From assembly GCA_905250075.1 (NCBI GenBank), contig CAJNOP010000046.1, forward strand, positions 312,112 to 376,111: a stretch of 64,000 nucleotides of DNA. Direction: 5' to 3'. Origin of the DNA: Rotaria sp. Silwood1 (taxonomy: Eukaryota > Rotifera > Eurotatoria > Philodinida > Philodinidae). Shown here piece after piece: positions 27,357-40,740 of this stretch (positions within the stretch are counted from its first letter, which is position 1; the number at the start of each line of letters is the position of its first letter). The notes under the pieces were generated by a model, which was given only the letters and a program-made list of their open reading frames with translations, was not told the origin of the DNA and searched no databases. The position numbers and the translations under genes were made by a program.

Positions 27357-30300
27357 CTCTGTTTTGTTATTATATGCTTGCTTTTTTTTTTCTCTTTTTT
27401 TTTCTTATTGTATTTTTTTTCTGCTGCACTTTTGACAAATACATATATACATATACATATACATATATATATATACATATACATGCAAGATATAAACATA
27501 TTCGATTGAATGAACGTGCCAGGTGCCACTTTTCTCTTTTTATTTCTCTCGTTCGTCTTGTAATCTCGATTCCCGCCTATCAGAAATACGTGCAACCAAG
27601 CGCACTAATCAAACTTTTTCTTTGCGGCAACAAGAACGAGTGAGCATACTTACGCATACGACCAGAAAAACAATCTATATATCTATGCTCTTCAATGAGT
27701 GGATCAAGTAGCTTGCAAGCACGAGAAAAAAAAAGGAAGAAAACTGTTCGCTATGTCTGTCTGTTGATGCCGCGAGCAATCGAACTTGCACATTTATAGG
27801 AGTGCCATATGTGTGAATTTGTTGGGAAAATGTGTATATGTGTATAAACAAAAAGAAAAAGGCTACTACTGATTGATTCCTTTTGGTCTAAGATTTTATC
27901 TAATAATCAATTTATTTCAACCAACACATAGACAAATATGATTAAGAACAATTGACTTATTTTTGGAAATGAGAAAGGGAATTATTAAAATGATATTTAT
28001 CTAGTAAGACTTATCACGAGATACTATTCAATTGAACAGATGAATTAATGATAAAAGTGATATTTTGTAAACTCATAAAAAACAATATAGATAATAGAAG
28101 AAATATAATTTCGAATATTGTCTATGTGAAATTGTTCGATGTTTATGGTAGAAAATTTAATTAATAAATTCAAGCCAGTCAAAAGAAACAAAATAGATTC
28201 ATTTTATTTACTTATTTAATAAACTTTCAAAATCTTTTAGACGTAAAATTGTTTATCTATGTCATCGTCTAGAAATCAAGAAGAGAAATAAATATTTCAT
28301 TTAAAATATTCAAGAAATTGTGCATTTTATTTTGCTATAGATTTTTTTCTGATAAAAATAAATAAAAATTTACGACATTGATATGAATAATTTGACAACT
28401 AGATTTTCATAAAACTATATCCACACAAAAATGTTACAAGTGGAAGCAAACGTTTACTGTATCGAGGTATTTGATATAGAACAAGAGAAAAATAATACAA
28501 TGTTGGATTGCTAAAGTGTCACCAATGGCAAAAGTCCCAGTGGCGAAGTTCTAGAACTTTGCAATGTTATTTAAATTGGTTTACTAAAAAAGTATAAAGA
28601 TCGATATAATCGTTCGATTGAATAGATAGTTCAATTGTGTAACTGAATTATCAGAATAAAACAACAAATGTCACATTGACAATGTCAAGAGACATTATTA
28701 ATGTGACATTCAAAGTCAGATGTATGCAGATAACCTAGAAGAGTAAATCTCTTGATTATATGGATATGGACAACTAGACATATTTGTCCAAGAACATGTC
28801 AATAATGATACTTGTTAGTTAAACACATCTAAAACGAGTCTTTTCTTCATGAGAGAAAAGTGAAAAAAAGAAAAATTTTGTCCAGTAGATTATTTCCATC
28901 TTTTTGCCGATACTTCTAATTATTTTCTTTAATACTTTCTTTAAAAATATTTAATACGACAGAAAAATGAGTGGAAAAAAACATACATGTGGTGATACAG
29001 CTCTTGTTCATTACAATACTACGTTTAATCGTATAGACATCGACGGGCATAGTTCTTATTATTAGTGTTATAAAATGTTCAGCGTCTTGACTCGTACAAG
29101 AACTTGAACTATAGTTGGTTTCTACTCAGTCTAATCTACATTGATGTACTTGAATTTATTAAACATAATAAGTATAATTGATTGCAATGCATTCCAGAAA
29201 AAAAATTCCTCTAATCGACTATCTATTATCGATGGATGGATAAAGTATAGAATAGAATGGTAGTAAATGTTCAAGTATCACAATGAAACTAAATTTATTT
29301 GATAATTTGACCAATGATAGAAATGATGATGTATTCATCGCATGCATGATCAAATATAGAATACATGTAAACTGTTGACGAGAAGGTTCTCTACTTTGTC
29401 AAGTATCACCATATTCAATGAAAATCAACACATCCATTTTATTATCGGAACGAAAGAGCATATTAAGAAAACCTAGATTATTGCTACCTTCACCTTAATA
29501 TATTGTAGACATTATGATTTACGAAGGACACATTGAGCAAGCATATATCGCTACTTAAGAGACGTTCCATGAAAAAACTGGAGATAGCGAAAACATGGAA
29601 GTCAATCGATTTTGGATTTGACCCCCTAGACCTTTCAGGCCTTATCTACCATAGATGAATCCAAAATATTACGGTCTAATGATTTACCTTTGGTTTGCTA
29701 GGGCTGTCCGACCACAGACACCCTCAAAAATAGCGCAAAAAACAGTGTGAAAAATTGGCCTATACTTTTTTTTGTAATTTCTCCGTCGCAAGTTTTTCAC
29801 TATCCAAATTGAGTCATATACCAATCGATAGAGCTTGACTTGCTCTAAAAATCGTCACATGTGATATTTCTTCTTCATTTCAATAGAGAATCGAAGAACT
29901 CGAAATACAGTATTTTTTCAGCTTAGAAAGTTTTATTTTCTTCCAATATCTTGCTTAAACATCTCCTTCAATATAACACGTAGTTTGTTATATTTCGAAG
30001 TTCTGTTTGAGTTTAGTTTTAATTAAAAGCAGAATATGTCATTTTAGTTTATGCCAGCAATTACAATTATAACATGGAATCTAGATTTACGTGAGTGAAT
30101 TATTATTTAGTATTGAAAAGTTTGCCATATATTTACTAATAATATTGAAATGAATTAGTTTTTGGAAAAATTTAACCTCTACTACTCTAATATGTGTTGC
30201 TATTTCTCTATCTATATCGAATAAATATTTGGAGTTATCCATAAGCACGATTGCGCCTCTATACTTTCAGATTGTTGTTCCAAAAATCTAACCAGTCTTA

Positions 30301-32960
30301 TCTTAGGGCTATTTACACGAGAAAGTTTATCAATTATATCCTGTTGGCTACTGCGAAATATTGTATGTTTCTATCGTTATGTTGGAAACGTTGCTACTGT
30401 TTAGATAATGGATAGTGTCGAAGTTTATATCTATATCAAGCCTACGAAATTGTTCCTAACAACCTTTATAATTGTATGAAAGATATTTGCCACGTCTTCT
30501 GTTATTAGAAACATTGTTAGCAATGCATTTTAAGCAATTTTATTGAGTGTATATTTTCGATGGTTCATCATGAGATATTTTAAAAAACCTAAAGAGATTT
30601 CATATTAATCATTTACGAGACTTTATCGTACATTTGGTCACTGAAGAGATGAACAAATACATAGAAACCCGTTTTTTTAATATCTAGTTTTTCGGAATAG
30701 TTTTAATTTTGGTTTAGAAAGAGCTGCTTTTGTGACTTGTTTAACAATCGAAGAATCAATTGCGACAATTTGAGCAGATTCATTCTTTAGCTCGTAATAT
30801 CTTGAGTTTCAACTAATTACGAAACATATATCCAAGAAGGTTATTGTTACACTCGGAATCTTTCGTCCAATCATATGACTATAATTTTATAGCCTGCAAT
30901 ACTTTGATTTATTAAATGATAATATATAACTCATTTGTGTTAATTAATCAGTTTTCATTTTATTATTCTTCAGAAATGTCAATGTGAGTATATTTCTATT
31001 CGTATTAGCTAGTTGTAAAACTTTTCTATCAGGATTAAACAAAAGTATACCTTGTGCGTATTACACTAAGCTAATTTCTACTACATGACTTTTTCTTTAA
31101 GCTATAGGAGAGTTTTCCAAAGTCAATATTCAGTTTATCTATGAGTAAGATGTAGTAGTCTGTTTGCCAAATTGTAAAGCTTATTGATTATGATAAACGA
31201 ATGCTCTAGTTCATTTCATAAGGATATATGTCAAACGCTTTGGTAAAAAAAAATTTGAAATCTATATCTCGTTTAATTGCACTCTACAAATCGGATTTTC
31301 TCTTGAGAGATCGTCCCTTAATCTGAAAATGACATCATTCGTAAGTGTTTTTGATTATTTTGAAATTCTTCCAACTCTATTTATGCAAGTGTTTGACTAA
31401 GTTCTAATACAATCATTTTGGATTTGGAACCAAGACTCATGGATTGTTATCCATTTAGATTTATGTTGATTACATTCATTTTTTGTGGAAGTCAAAAGAT
31501 AGAATATAATTGATGTTGACGCTCAAACCGTTCGATATGTATTCCATCTCATTCGAAGAAAAGAAAGTTCAGTGACTGCAATATTTAAAATTACATCGCA
31601 TACTTTTGACTTCTATCGTTATAACAAAGCTAGGTAATTTTTCTTTTAGCATTTCTTATCTTTTGAGTGGCAAAAATTAGAAACAATTTCTTTACTACAA
31701 TAAAACTATAAGAAAGAATGAATATTAAAAAAAAGTTCATGTTGATAATGTCTAGTCACATGTGAGAGCACAAACTTTAAGAAGAGGTTTTCATATCAAG
31801 TAAAAATTAGGGGTTCAATTCACAGTTGTGTTCAAGATGCGATTAATTATATGGTTATAACAGTATTCAACGACTAGCTAGTATGAATTCGTTGACGTAC
31901 GGGAAATAAAGCTTCAAAATGTATAGCTTTCATACAATGTGAATAGGAGAAATCTTGGAATTTTAATACCCGTAACACATATTAACATGTGAACTTCATA
32001 GCTTGAACGATATGGTCTGTATGCGGCTGTTTATGTACCGTGTTGAACTGTACACGACACTATTTAGCAAATTTAAAATGAAGATAAGAGTAAATAGTAT
32101 TCGAGATTTTCTGGAATACGAAATGCGGTGCAAAGCACGAATTTCGATTTTCAGAAAAAAACAATATCTCATAGAAAAAGACTCATCGTTTCTTGGAATC
32201 CATTGTAAGTCGCTCTTGCACTAAAGATGTTCATGTTTCGTTGGATTCAAATATTTGTTCTTGTCGCTATCCATCGAAAATGTTATAATTTCATCAATCA
32301 GTTGATCAAAGTCAAGATCAACGTGAAAAGTTGCTATAGTAAAACTTACCACAATGAGAGCTTTATGAATGCCTGTCAACCTTCTTCGTAAGAATATTAT
32401 CGTTTGATCGTTTAATTATCTATATGATTCATTGTCGATATGGTGCAATCAGCACGTATCCAAAAGACTTTTTGGTCAAAAATAAATGAACAATTTTGTT
32501 GTTTTCAATGTTTTTTATATAATATGATCACAAAGAGTATGCATCGATACTAATACAAAATATATCGCATGTGTCGTATTTTGCAACAGGTGGTGCTCGT
32601 TGGGATACATTCTGAAAACGTGATTTGAGTTTCTTCTTCACCAAGTCTCGTAATTTTTATATTTGGAAACTTGAATAATTACTATTTTTCCAGTTTAACA
32701 TGAATTATTAACAACTACTCTTGAAGTACAATACGGCAAGATTCTAAGATCTAGCCGCATCAAGTTGATTTGATACTGACTAGATGACTTCGAGATAGTT
32801 TAATCTCGATCATCAATTGATTTCTACATATGTTCTTGACTAATGATTAAAATATCTATCATACGATACATTTTTATGGCACAGTCTGTAGCATGTTTCA
32901 TTTTAATATGTTGACTAAGTACAATACGAGAATTCATATTGTGTCGTATTATTTTTCGAA
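27357..32960. other. Gene-poor stretch downstream of TFAP2
   Basis: About 5.6 kb without a recognisable gene. The first few hundred bases (T-rich runs, TATACA repeats near 27440-27485) are probably the TFAP2 3' UTR. A less AT-rich patch at about 29550-29760 (with ACCCCCTAGACC and GGGCTGTCCGACC) looks like a repeat fragment but has no visible ends. The open frame at 32003-32224 matches no family known to me. Confidence 0.4.
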
Positions 32961-33429
32961 ATGAAAGTCATTGCAAAAATCATTCTAATTTGTATCACTG
33001 CTATACTTTGTTGCGATGCTCTTATGCAGCTTGATTACACGTCTTTACAAGCGTATTTTCGTCTTATATACATTATATTTTCACTATACTTAGTCAACAA
33101 AAATCACCGTACATTGTCGTTGGCCATGGTACGTACATGAGCTTTACATACTGATTACTTTTCCAGTTAAATTAATGCCAGTTGATTTCATGTGAAAAAG
33201 TTGGCTGTGTTATACTTGCTGTAAGATGGCCTACTCCAACTAGCCAATGTCTCAAAGATCTTCTGTAGTGATTGACTCTAGAATTACACATGGTCCATAC
33301 GGGTGAGAAGCTGCAGTTATAAAAGAAGAGTCCTCTGATCATTATCCTGTATTGATCAAAGTACCTCTATCGAATGGAGTAAACAATTTTTTCGTTAAAC
33401 GAGCTGAGAAAGAATCTCTATTTTTCTAA
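32961..33429 (+). pseudogene. Relic of a secreted EEP/DNase I-like nuclease gene
   Basis: An ATG at 32961 opens a frame coding a textbook signal peptide (MKVIAKIILICITAILCCDA). Further on, 33268-33429 codes a frame containing IDSRITHGPYG, an in-frame TGA, then SSDHYPVLIKVPL. SDHYPV is the C-terminal catalytic Asp-His motif of DNase I-like endonuclease/exonuclease/phosphatase proteins. The middle of the domain (the GDFN motif and the catalytic Glu) is not found, and the pieces are in different frames. I read it as a broken gene. A possible 33-bp intron at 33061-33093 is too short to trust. The signal peptide and the SDHYPV piece may not belong together. Confidence 0.35.
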
Positions 33430-33501
33430 ATAATTATATATTGATAAAACTTTTCGAATGAAATTCAATAGAACACAATCAACACTTATAATAAAAGATA
33501 A

Positions 33502-33815
33502 TCAAATACGTTTTCTACTGAATTAGATAGTCATTATGACATCACATTACTTAATTCAAGATATTTATCACAACCGAATTATCTTGCTATTGATCTATTA
33601 GTTGCTGATTTATTTTATTCAGATTGAAAACAAGCAAATATTGGAAGAATTAAATTTTGATGGAAATAATTTTGTTAACATTATTGATACTGATGTAGCT
33701 GGATCAGTAGGTTTAACAATTGATAAACGTTTAGAAAAATTAGAGTATGTTGATATTTTAAAAACAAAAGAAATTCTTATTTTTCATTGCATAGAAATCT
33801 CAATGTATTTATTAT
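33502..33815 (+). pseudogene. Relic of LDL-receptor class B (YWTD) repeats
   Basis: The frame beginning at 33502 reads ELDSHYDITLLNS, PNYLAIDLLVADLFYSD, then an in-frame TGA (33625-33627), then KQANIGRIKF. A one-base frameshift follows in a T run near 33655-33658, and FDGNNFVNIIDTDVAG and GLTIDKRLEKLEYVDI continue in the next frame. This is the repeating pattern of LDLR YWTD beta-propellers (GLAVDWxxxxLYWTD...IxRxxLDG...P.ALAVDP). One propeller blade and parts of its neighbours are visible. The TGA sits where Trp or another residue is expected. Stop and frameshift together mark a pseudogene or a fragment copied from a larger receptor gene. Confidence 0.6.
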
Positions 33816-35721
33816 AAAAAATAAAGTATAAGATATAAAATCAAGGTTAAATTTAATTTTTACATATTAGAAAAGTACAGAATATTATAAATAATAAGCA
33901 AAATCTCTTTCGCAGTTTGCCATGTTGTCGATTTCAGAAAATCATGCGTAGAATTTTCAAGTTTGACGAGAGACGTATCCCGACTGATTAATGGCTTTCG
34001 AGGTTGGGACAATCTGCATTATGTAGATCCAAACTGGTATTGAATATCGAAATAAGAGTTTACACTCTTAGAGCTTACTGCTGAGGAAATATTGCAAATT
34101 TATAGTAGTTTTTAAATGTTTCTGTCAAAAACATCAGAAGAATTGGTTTTAGAATTTCGACTTGAAACTTTATATAAAGACAAATCTTTTGGTTCGCTTC
34201 TATCCTGAAATAAGGACACTGAATCTACTGTTATGTATATATGAGATTTAAAAGACACGCTTTTACGATAGCTGTATTTTAAGTAAATCATGGTTATCAT
34301 GCTGTAATGGTCGTTGAACTTATGTCACGGTCGTTGAAATAGCCACACAACTACTTTTATTCGCAATAAGTGATGTATATTAAATACGCATAAAATAATA
34401 ACAATAGTGCCAAAAGAAAGACAAGCTTTAGATTTATAAATCTTTTCGTTTTGTTTTGAGAGATAAACCAGAAATGTCTTTTATGAAAACATCTTTCGAG
34501 TTACAACAGAGTTCTTCATTATTCACTTGATTAGATAAATTTTGTTTTCTTTCCTTTCGCTCGAACACATTGTTAAACTAATCTATGGTAAGGCGCCGTC
34601 TATGCATAAAAAAATGTTTCTTCTCACGTGATATACTGATGGTCACAAAGAGTGTCTAGAATTAATTTCCATTTTTCATTAAAGTCGAATATCATAGTCA
34701 CTTTTTACCCTGTAACCGCCACTTTGTCTAGAAGTAGGTAATTGAAACTCATCATAGATTAACAAATACATATTTCTTCCGCTCGTAATATTATGATATC
34801 ATGTAGGCATAGGTCTTTTGTTCGGTAGCATTAGTAACTATCCAAACTTCCGTAAAATTTTTGAGTACTTGGACATTTTAGTAGTCTTTGTTGCGATTGT
34901 GACTAAAAATTCGAAAACCATTTTTGCTGGTGCTTCTGAGCGAAACATTTAAAAACTAACATATTATGCATCTAGTCTTGACTCTAAAGTGATTCATCAG
35001 TTGGAGGATTTCTCTTGTGGTTTAGATTTTGATCATAGTATAATTATCTACAAATACAATCTTGTTTACTTAAAGTAGATGAGTTTTATCTTATTTCAAA
35101 ATTAATTAAATAATTCAAATACTTTATTCTATATAGATTCAGTAATTATTCTACACATTACTTTATGATAAGAAAGGTATAAATGTGAGTATGGAGTCTC
35201 GAGCCTCTTTTCAACTGACACATCTTCACTCTCATCCATATACATATCCATTCTAAATTCGTTGAAAGTATTCCATTTCAATTGAGCATCAAAAACTAAG
35301 TACAAAACACAATTTATTTAGGTTTAGGGTTGATAAGGTAAAAAGTTCTATCCTTAATAGCAAGCTTCACAACATATGTTTATATTTACTTTCGTAAATG
35401 TCTCTAGTTCTTTTTTGTGAAGAAAAGCTAAGTCGAGATTTCTTACTTCATTAAAATTACCATATGTGGAACTTGAAAAGTATTTACTCGTTATTGTTTT
35501 TAAATTTTGTTTTATTGGATGTAGTTCTAAGTGTGGGAAGATACGAGTATGGATATTTATATAACCACACATGAAACTGAAAAACAACAACACTCACAGC
35601 TACATCTTAAGTCATCGAGCATTGCTCTTATCTTTTTATCTATCGACATTAGTTCGTTCATTTATTTGATAATTAATTTACAGTCATCATAATCAACAAC
35701 ATGTTGATCAAAAATATCACA
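33816..35721. other. Intergenic sequence, nothing recognised
   Basis: AT-rich. A TATAAAT at 35179-35185 lies in a less AT-rich patch but leads to no coding sequence on the plus strand. Open frames on the minus strand (34112-34300, 35354-35593) have no family features. Confidence 0.4.
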
Positions 35722-36761
35722 TTAGGTTGTTGACAAGTATGAAAACAAATATTCTACGATTACTGCATTATGATCAGATAAATTTGTAGTTGTTGCATCA
35801 TACTTGTATATTTTGCCTGTTAGACGTGTTCGATCTTTTACATAAATCCAATCAGGTGTGCCTCCAAATGCGCTCGTCACACCAATAGATGATTCATTAT
35901 AGGCAGGAACATATGTTGTCTGATCACGCAAATAGCGTGCACCACTCATATAATAATGAACAAACAATTCCTTATTGGTTTTGTTCAATGTTTTATAGAA
36001 AGGATATTGATCTAATTGTTTCATGGCTGCTTCATCCGAATCCTCACTATTAAAATCACCTATTATTGCAGCGAAATAAAATAAAATACTAAATTGATTT
36101 TCTGCTCAATCATACCCATGATTATATCTGGATTATGTGTCTTTATAAGGCGTTCTAACTGTAAATGTTTGTGTTCTTGCAAGCGGTCATAGATTTGATC
36201 ATCGTATCGTCCACCACATAGATGTACATTGGAAATTTTAGTATCGTACAATTGAATACTACCGGCACATCGCTGCGTTTCGTTGAGTATTATAAGATTA
36301 ACAGAATACAATGTTTGAACATGTTTCAAGTGTTTTCGATGAACATAGACCATATTTGACAAATGAGAATGATGGTGTTTGTCAGCCTCACATTCAGCTC
36401 CAAGAATATAATATGAACTTAAATTTAGTGGTGCGAATTTTGCTTTTGTCCAATTATGATATTGAATATTTTCTTGAAGACAAACTACGTCAGGTTGGTG
36501 ATTAAGGAGAAATTTAGCAATTTTTGTAGGTGTTTTACTAGTTTTATAGAATTGAACATTGAATGTCATTAATATCAATGGAAAGTATGATCGCGATTTA
36601 TTATAAAATAAATCTAGCAATGTTGAATTCTTCGTATCATTCATGTTCACCAATGGAATAGACTGGTTATTGTTATTGTAAGTAGCAGCATTTGCCAGTA
36701 GTAAAGTTTGTGTGTACTGATCGTTGTTTACAGCTGAAATAAGTGCTAGATGATTTTGCAA
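35722..36761 (-). CDS. Endonuclease/exonuclease/phosphatase (EEP) family protein
   Basis: Exons 36761-36116 and 36059-35722 (TAA) are joined by a 56-bp intron; the junction restores IIMGDFNSEDSDEA. Motifs in order are: LMTFNVQFYK (metal-binding Asn strand), PDVVCLQE (catalytic Glu), GDFNSED (Asp-x-Asn), PDWIYVK, and the C-terminal LSDHNAVIVEY (Asp-His pair). All key residues of the EEP fold are present. Members cleave phosphodiesters or phosphomonoesters in DNA, RNA, lipids or inositides, so the substrate cannot be told. The 5' end is unresolved. The frame runs back to about 36790 with a hydrophobic run (RFISVFLLQNHLALISA) that could be a signal peptide or anchor, but no ATG lies in it, so a first exon upstream is missing. 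The TTG at 36761 is only the track of the open frame. Confidence 0.75.
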
Positions 36762-36789
36762 CAGGAAAACAGAAATAAAACGCTTTTGC

Positions 36790-38000
36790 TATTTGTATAG
36801 TATCTCAGAAAACTTGATTGAGTTTCTGAAAAGAATTATCTAAATTTACCTTTCTACGTTCTAACCATTGTAATCAAGTTCTTGCTCAAAAAAGCCGAGA
36901 CAATGATACTGTGAGTACTCAAAAATTGCACGAGTTCGCACTCTTGGACCTTTATACAATACTAAGTCCTCAAAATAATGACACTTGCGTATCACTCTAG
37001 TTCTCGATCGGTCGATATTTTTCCAATTATCTGACGACTATTGGTTTTACAATTATATAGGAGAAAGAAGTTACCGAGTTCTGAGTTTTGACTACTCAAT
37101 TTATCAGTGTTCTGTTCTTTTCATTAGAAAGACTTTATCGGTAGGCTGGATAAAGCCAGAATATTTGTTTTTAATGACTCAGAAACTTCAATGCAACATT
37201 TATTCGAAATCAATACACAACGAGTTCAATCGATCTATTGAAACTATTAGAAATTTCAAGTTACTCGTGTCACTTATAATTTTACATATATCAATCAAAA
37301 TTTATATGGATGGAATACAAATTTATTCTGGATGATCGGATCTGGCAAAGACAGAAGTGTTGTTATTTTGCGAGGATGTGTTCGCCATTGATATGTCTGG
37401 AAATTTATGAAGCATTTGAATATTTTATACTACCAATAGTTGGACACTCATTCATGTATTACATATTCTGTGCTCCGATTATTTCATAAAGCACTAAGTT
37501 TGATATAAATCGAAACAGGTAACTCTTCAAACTATTGTTTCTGTAAAATTTGATTGATGACATAGTTTTTGAGAAGGTAATGGATCTTTCAAACACGGGC
37601 AGAAGATTAGAATAGAGTCTCGAAGAGATGCATAAGAATAACTCTAGAGGGACAAACCGAAGATGCTAGTCGCGGCATATTTCTCTAAAGTTCACTTTCA
37701 AACCATACTCATCTATTGCTGAAGCTGAAGATCAGAAAGGTCATAATTTCATTTTAATTCAATCTAGAGGAATTATGTAAGTTCTGAATGTACAAATCGA
37801 TCCTTGTGTTTTCTTTCAACCATGATCAAAACTATCCATTAACAACATTTTCAATTTCTAATTGAATACAACAATAATAATCACCTTCTACTTATTTTTT
37901 CTGAAAACATAAGAATAATTGAAATTTGATTAAATTTTCATGAGAGACACAATAGACCACTCAGTCCTACAGATATTCTAACGTTCATTTAGCATTGTTT
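36790..38000. other. Intergenic sequence, nothing recognised
   Basis: May contain the missing first exon of the EEP gene (minus strand), which I could not place. A plus-strand open frame, 36985-37335, begins with TTG and has no domain. Confidence 0.35.
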
Positions 38001-38396
38001 TCAAAACATTAGAACCCGTGACAGAGTTTTCATTTTATCTTTTCTCAATAAGTCAATGACTGAATAATTTGTTTTCAATTTCGGCGAACAGTCATCACCA
38101 TCAACATGCATTCGAAATATTTCGAATGCGAGCAGAGTAAGAATGACATTGATCAAATAGTGAGATTCATTTTGTTTAGAACAGGAAAAAATTGAACATA
38201 TCTCACCGTTGCTTGCTATGATAGTGCTCGATTTAGAATCTTGCTTGGATGATAATTGGAGAACCACGACTATCATGATAATAGTAATGAGAGCAATAAT
38301 GAAAAATCCAATAAGCGTGTAGAGAATTTTCGTGAACGATAAGAGATAGACGTTGTGATCGCCGTTTTCATTTTCAGTCTCCGTTATTGGTTTCAT
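38001..38396 (-). CDS. Predicted single-pass membrane protein, hypothetical (131 aa)
   Basis: An ATG at 38396 opens a 131-codon frame. The N-terminus is acidic and polar (about 20 residues). It is followed by a long hydrophobic helix, GFFIIALITIIMIVVVLQL (about residues 31-49), and then a Ser/Lys-rich, Cys-containing region (CSIFSCSKQ). A second, weaker hydrophobic stretch (LINVILTLLAFEIF) lies at about 80-93. The layout suggests a type II or two-pass membrane protein. No family is recognised. It lies 1.2 kb upstream of the EEP gene on the same strand and could be its first exon in a longer gene, although no donor joining them was found. It may equally be a fragment of a decayed gene. Confidence 0.35.
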   Translation of the reverse strand: MKPITETENENGDHNVYLLSFTKILYTLIGFFIIALITIIMIVVVLQLSSKQDSKSSTIIASNGEICSIFSCSKQNESHYLINVILTLLAFEIFRMHVDGDDCSPKLKTNYSVIDLLRKDKMKTLSRVLMF

Positions 38397-40740
38397 AGAG
38401 AAATGGATAACTGAAATATATCAATTGACAAATAAAAGCAATGCTAGATGTCAACTAAATGTGAGAACTGAACAGAAAGGAAGTCTGAAAAAAAGCTTAA
38501 TAACCGCGCACTTTCGTAAAAAATGTAATAATAAGCAAAACACCTATGAAAATATAACAACTATCTTTGATCAATCTTTTTACTTATGATTTATTGGAAA
38601 TTTCTAAAATAGTTAATGTTAGATTATATCTTTTTTATGTGAGAAAGTTTCATTTTTCTAATTGGTATATCTAATAACTAGATGAATACAGCGTTTGAGT
38701 TCAAATAAATTTTGATGATAACAATGATGGTTTCGACTATTATGATCTTTCAATTTTGAAAGTCAAACAGTCATCAACGTTCGACGTGGACCTTCTTTGT
38801 TTGTAATCGAATTTTTAGATTTCAGTTGATAATATTATAGAAAGACAAAGTGAGTCAGTCGAATTGTCTAGCGAACAGATGATCCAACGGCTGAAATGTA
38901 TTTTATTTAAGTGTAAGATTTCATCATCAATTACAAAGATGACCATGATGAATATATGTACGCCTACTATACACTTGATAGTGCAACAAATCCACTTTGC
39001 AACCGCCGAGAAGTCAGTAGAGGTATCTCGGAATGGCAATTGACTTCAAACGGAACTTGTCTCTCCAGTTCCAGATCGAACTTCGATTATATCGGCTATC
39101 ATCTCAAGGATCATTAAGTGATCATTCCGACGAATTAAGTCGAGTATGTTCTTCTTTTCAAACATGCATTTTGAATATTTCATTCTGGAATTATTGGCAA
39201 AACGATTCAGCTTTCGACTTCAAATAAAATTTTCATCTAGGATTACCACCATTGATTTTTCGCTCAGTTGTAATAGTCACATTAAATCTTGTTTAATAAC
39301 ACGCCTTTCCTTTTCCAATTAGACCTGCTACTTTCTATCCGGCATTTCTTATAGTTCCGATGGAGTCAAATTTTTGTCCACAGTGCTGGCATACTGTATT
39401 CGATGAAACTAAAATCCGAAGTTTGGAAAGCTTCGCTGGAATTCGAATAGAGTTTCAACGATTTTCTCTTCTGGATAATCGACGTCAAAATTGATTATAT
39501 AGCTCGTTGAGTTGTAATGAAAATTGAACAAAAGCTATCTTCAATCAGGATTTCGAAATAGACGTGTATTTATGGCCAACTACTGAATTGACGAACATCA
39601 CCGAAAGCATCATTACTCATAACTGATTCATTCGTTCAATACTTTCCAAAAACTTTTTGATCAATCATCAAATGTTAAGTAGAGGATACTGTGGTGACAA
39701 TAAAACTGAATGAAAGAAAGAAATACATTCCCAGATCAAACACGTTTTCTGAAATTCTCAGATCTTTACACGAATCAAAGAGACACAAAAGAAAGGAACA
39801 TCAAACGAAACGATTAAATTAGATTTGGTACCCGAGACCATCTCACCCTTATCTATTTAGGGAACATGAATAGTGACAATATGACGTTCAACACAAGTTT
39901 TATACGACCATGCAGAGTATCGTTCTCAATAAATAAGTGTTCGTTCTTCTTCCAGCTCTTATCTCGACTTGTCAATAACTAGATTTAAACCTTCATAAAT
40001 TACACATAATTTGATACTTTCATATATTTTAAGTTGCATTACAACCTATGAAAAGTCTCTTTACCAACAATAACTCTAAAAGTTTAGTATGCCTTATCAA
40101 TCGAAAACAGGTTTGTATTCAAATAAAGATTCTAAAGTAAAAGAGTCAATGAGTAGCTAAGACTGATTTTATTGTAACAAAAAACGTATGAATGTTATGC
40201 AAATGAGATCTAGCGACAACACAAGTATGAAAACAAGTAAATCACAGATAATTGAATTTTGTCGTCAGTTCAATATTATCAACAATCATTACTTGCATTG
40301 ATGAACTGTCGAGCAATAGTCAAACAAATTAAATTGAAAGTATCAAGATTTTGCTCATCAACAATGTCTTTAACGTTACTCACTAATTCATTTTTCTTTA
40401 TTGCTAATATGCATACAAACTTCATCTAAATTTACATTAATACTGTAAAACATATTATGAACTATTCAATAGATAAATGAGTTTTTCAAAACAAATTTCA
40501 TAATGATACTTATATGCAAATTACAGAATGAAGATATTAAACGATCTATTATGTTTTACTGATAGTTTTCTATTTAGATTAATGAGTCTTTCATAAGTAA
40601 AAATTTTCTATTATACTCAGCGACATCATTGATTTTGATTCTGATTTGTTTACCATAATATTACAACAGATTGATTAAATTATTGACCTATCCTGTACAG
40701 TTGACTGTTTAAACAAAGAAAGGGTCTGTCCTAGGCAACG
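38397..40740. other. Intergenic sequence with a less AT-rich, multi-frame-open patch
   Basis: Between about 38815 and 39230 both strands hold overlapping open frames with fairly even codon use. One on the minus strand includes a hydrophobic helix (IKCIVGVHIFIMVIFVI). None has an ATG, splice sites and family features together. The rest shows nothing recognisable. Confidence 0.35.

Noticed and set aside
28535..28560. CCCAGTGGCGAAG, similar to CCAGTGGCGTAG at 48520
   Set aside because: CAGTGGCG is a common transposon end, but no matching inverted end or duplication was found at either place.
31800..31835. GGTTCAATTC resembling a tRNA B box
   Set aside because: No A box at the right distance and no cloverleaf could be folded; no tRNA gene was found anywhere in the window.
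35179..35185. TATAAAT in a less AT-rich patch
   Set aside because: No coding exon follows on the plus strand; such hexamers are common in AT-rich DNA.
38815..39227. Overlapping open frames on both strands with one hydrophobic helix
   Set aside because: All frames are partly open because the patch is less AT-rich; none has start, splice sites and domain together.
39330..39420. Minus-strand CxxC-like peptide (CQHCGQKF)
   Set aside because: Looks like a single zinc-finger start but lacks the His ligands and any exon borders.
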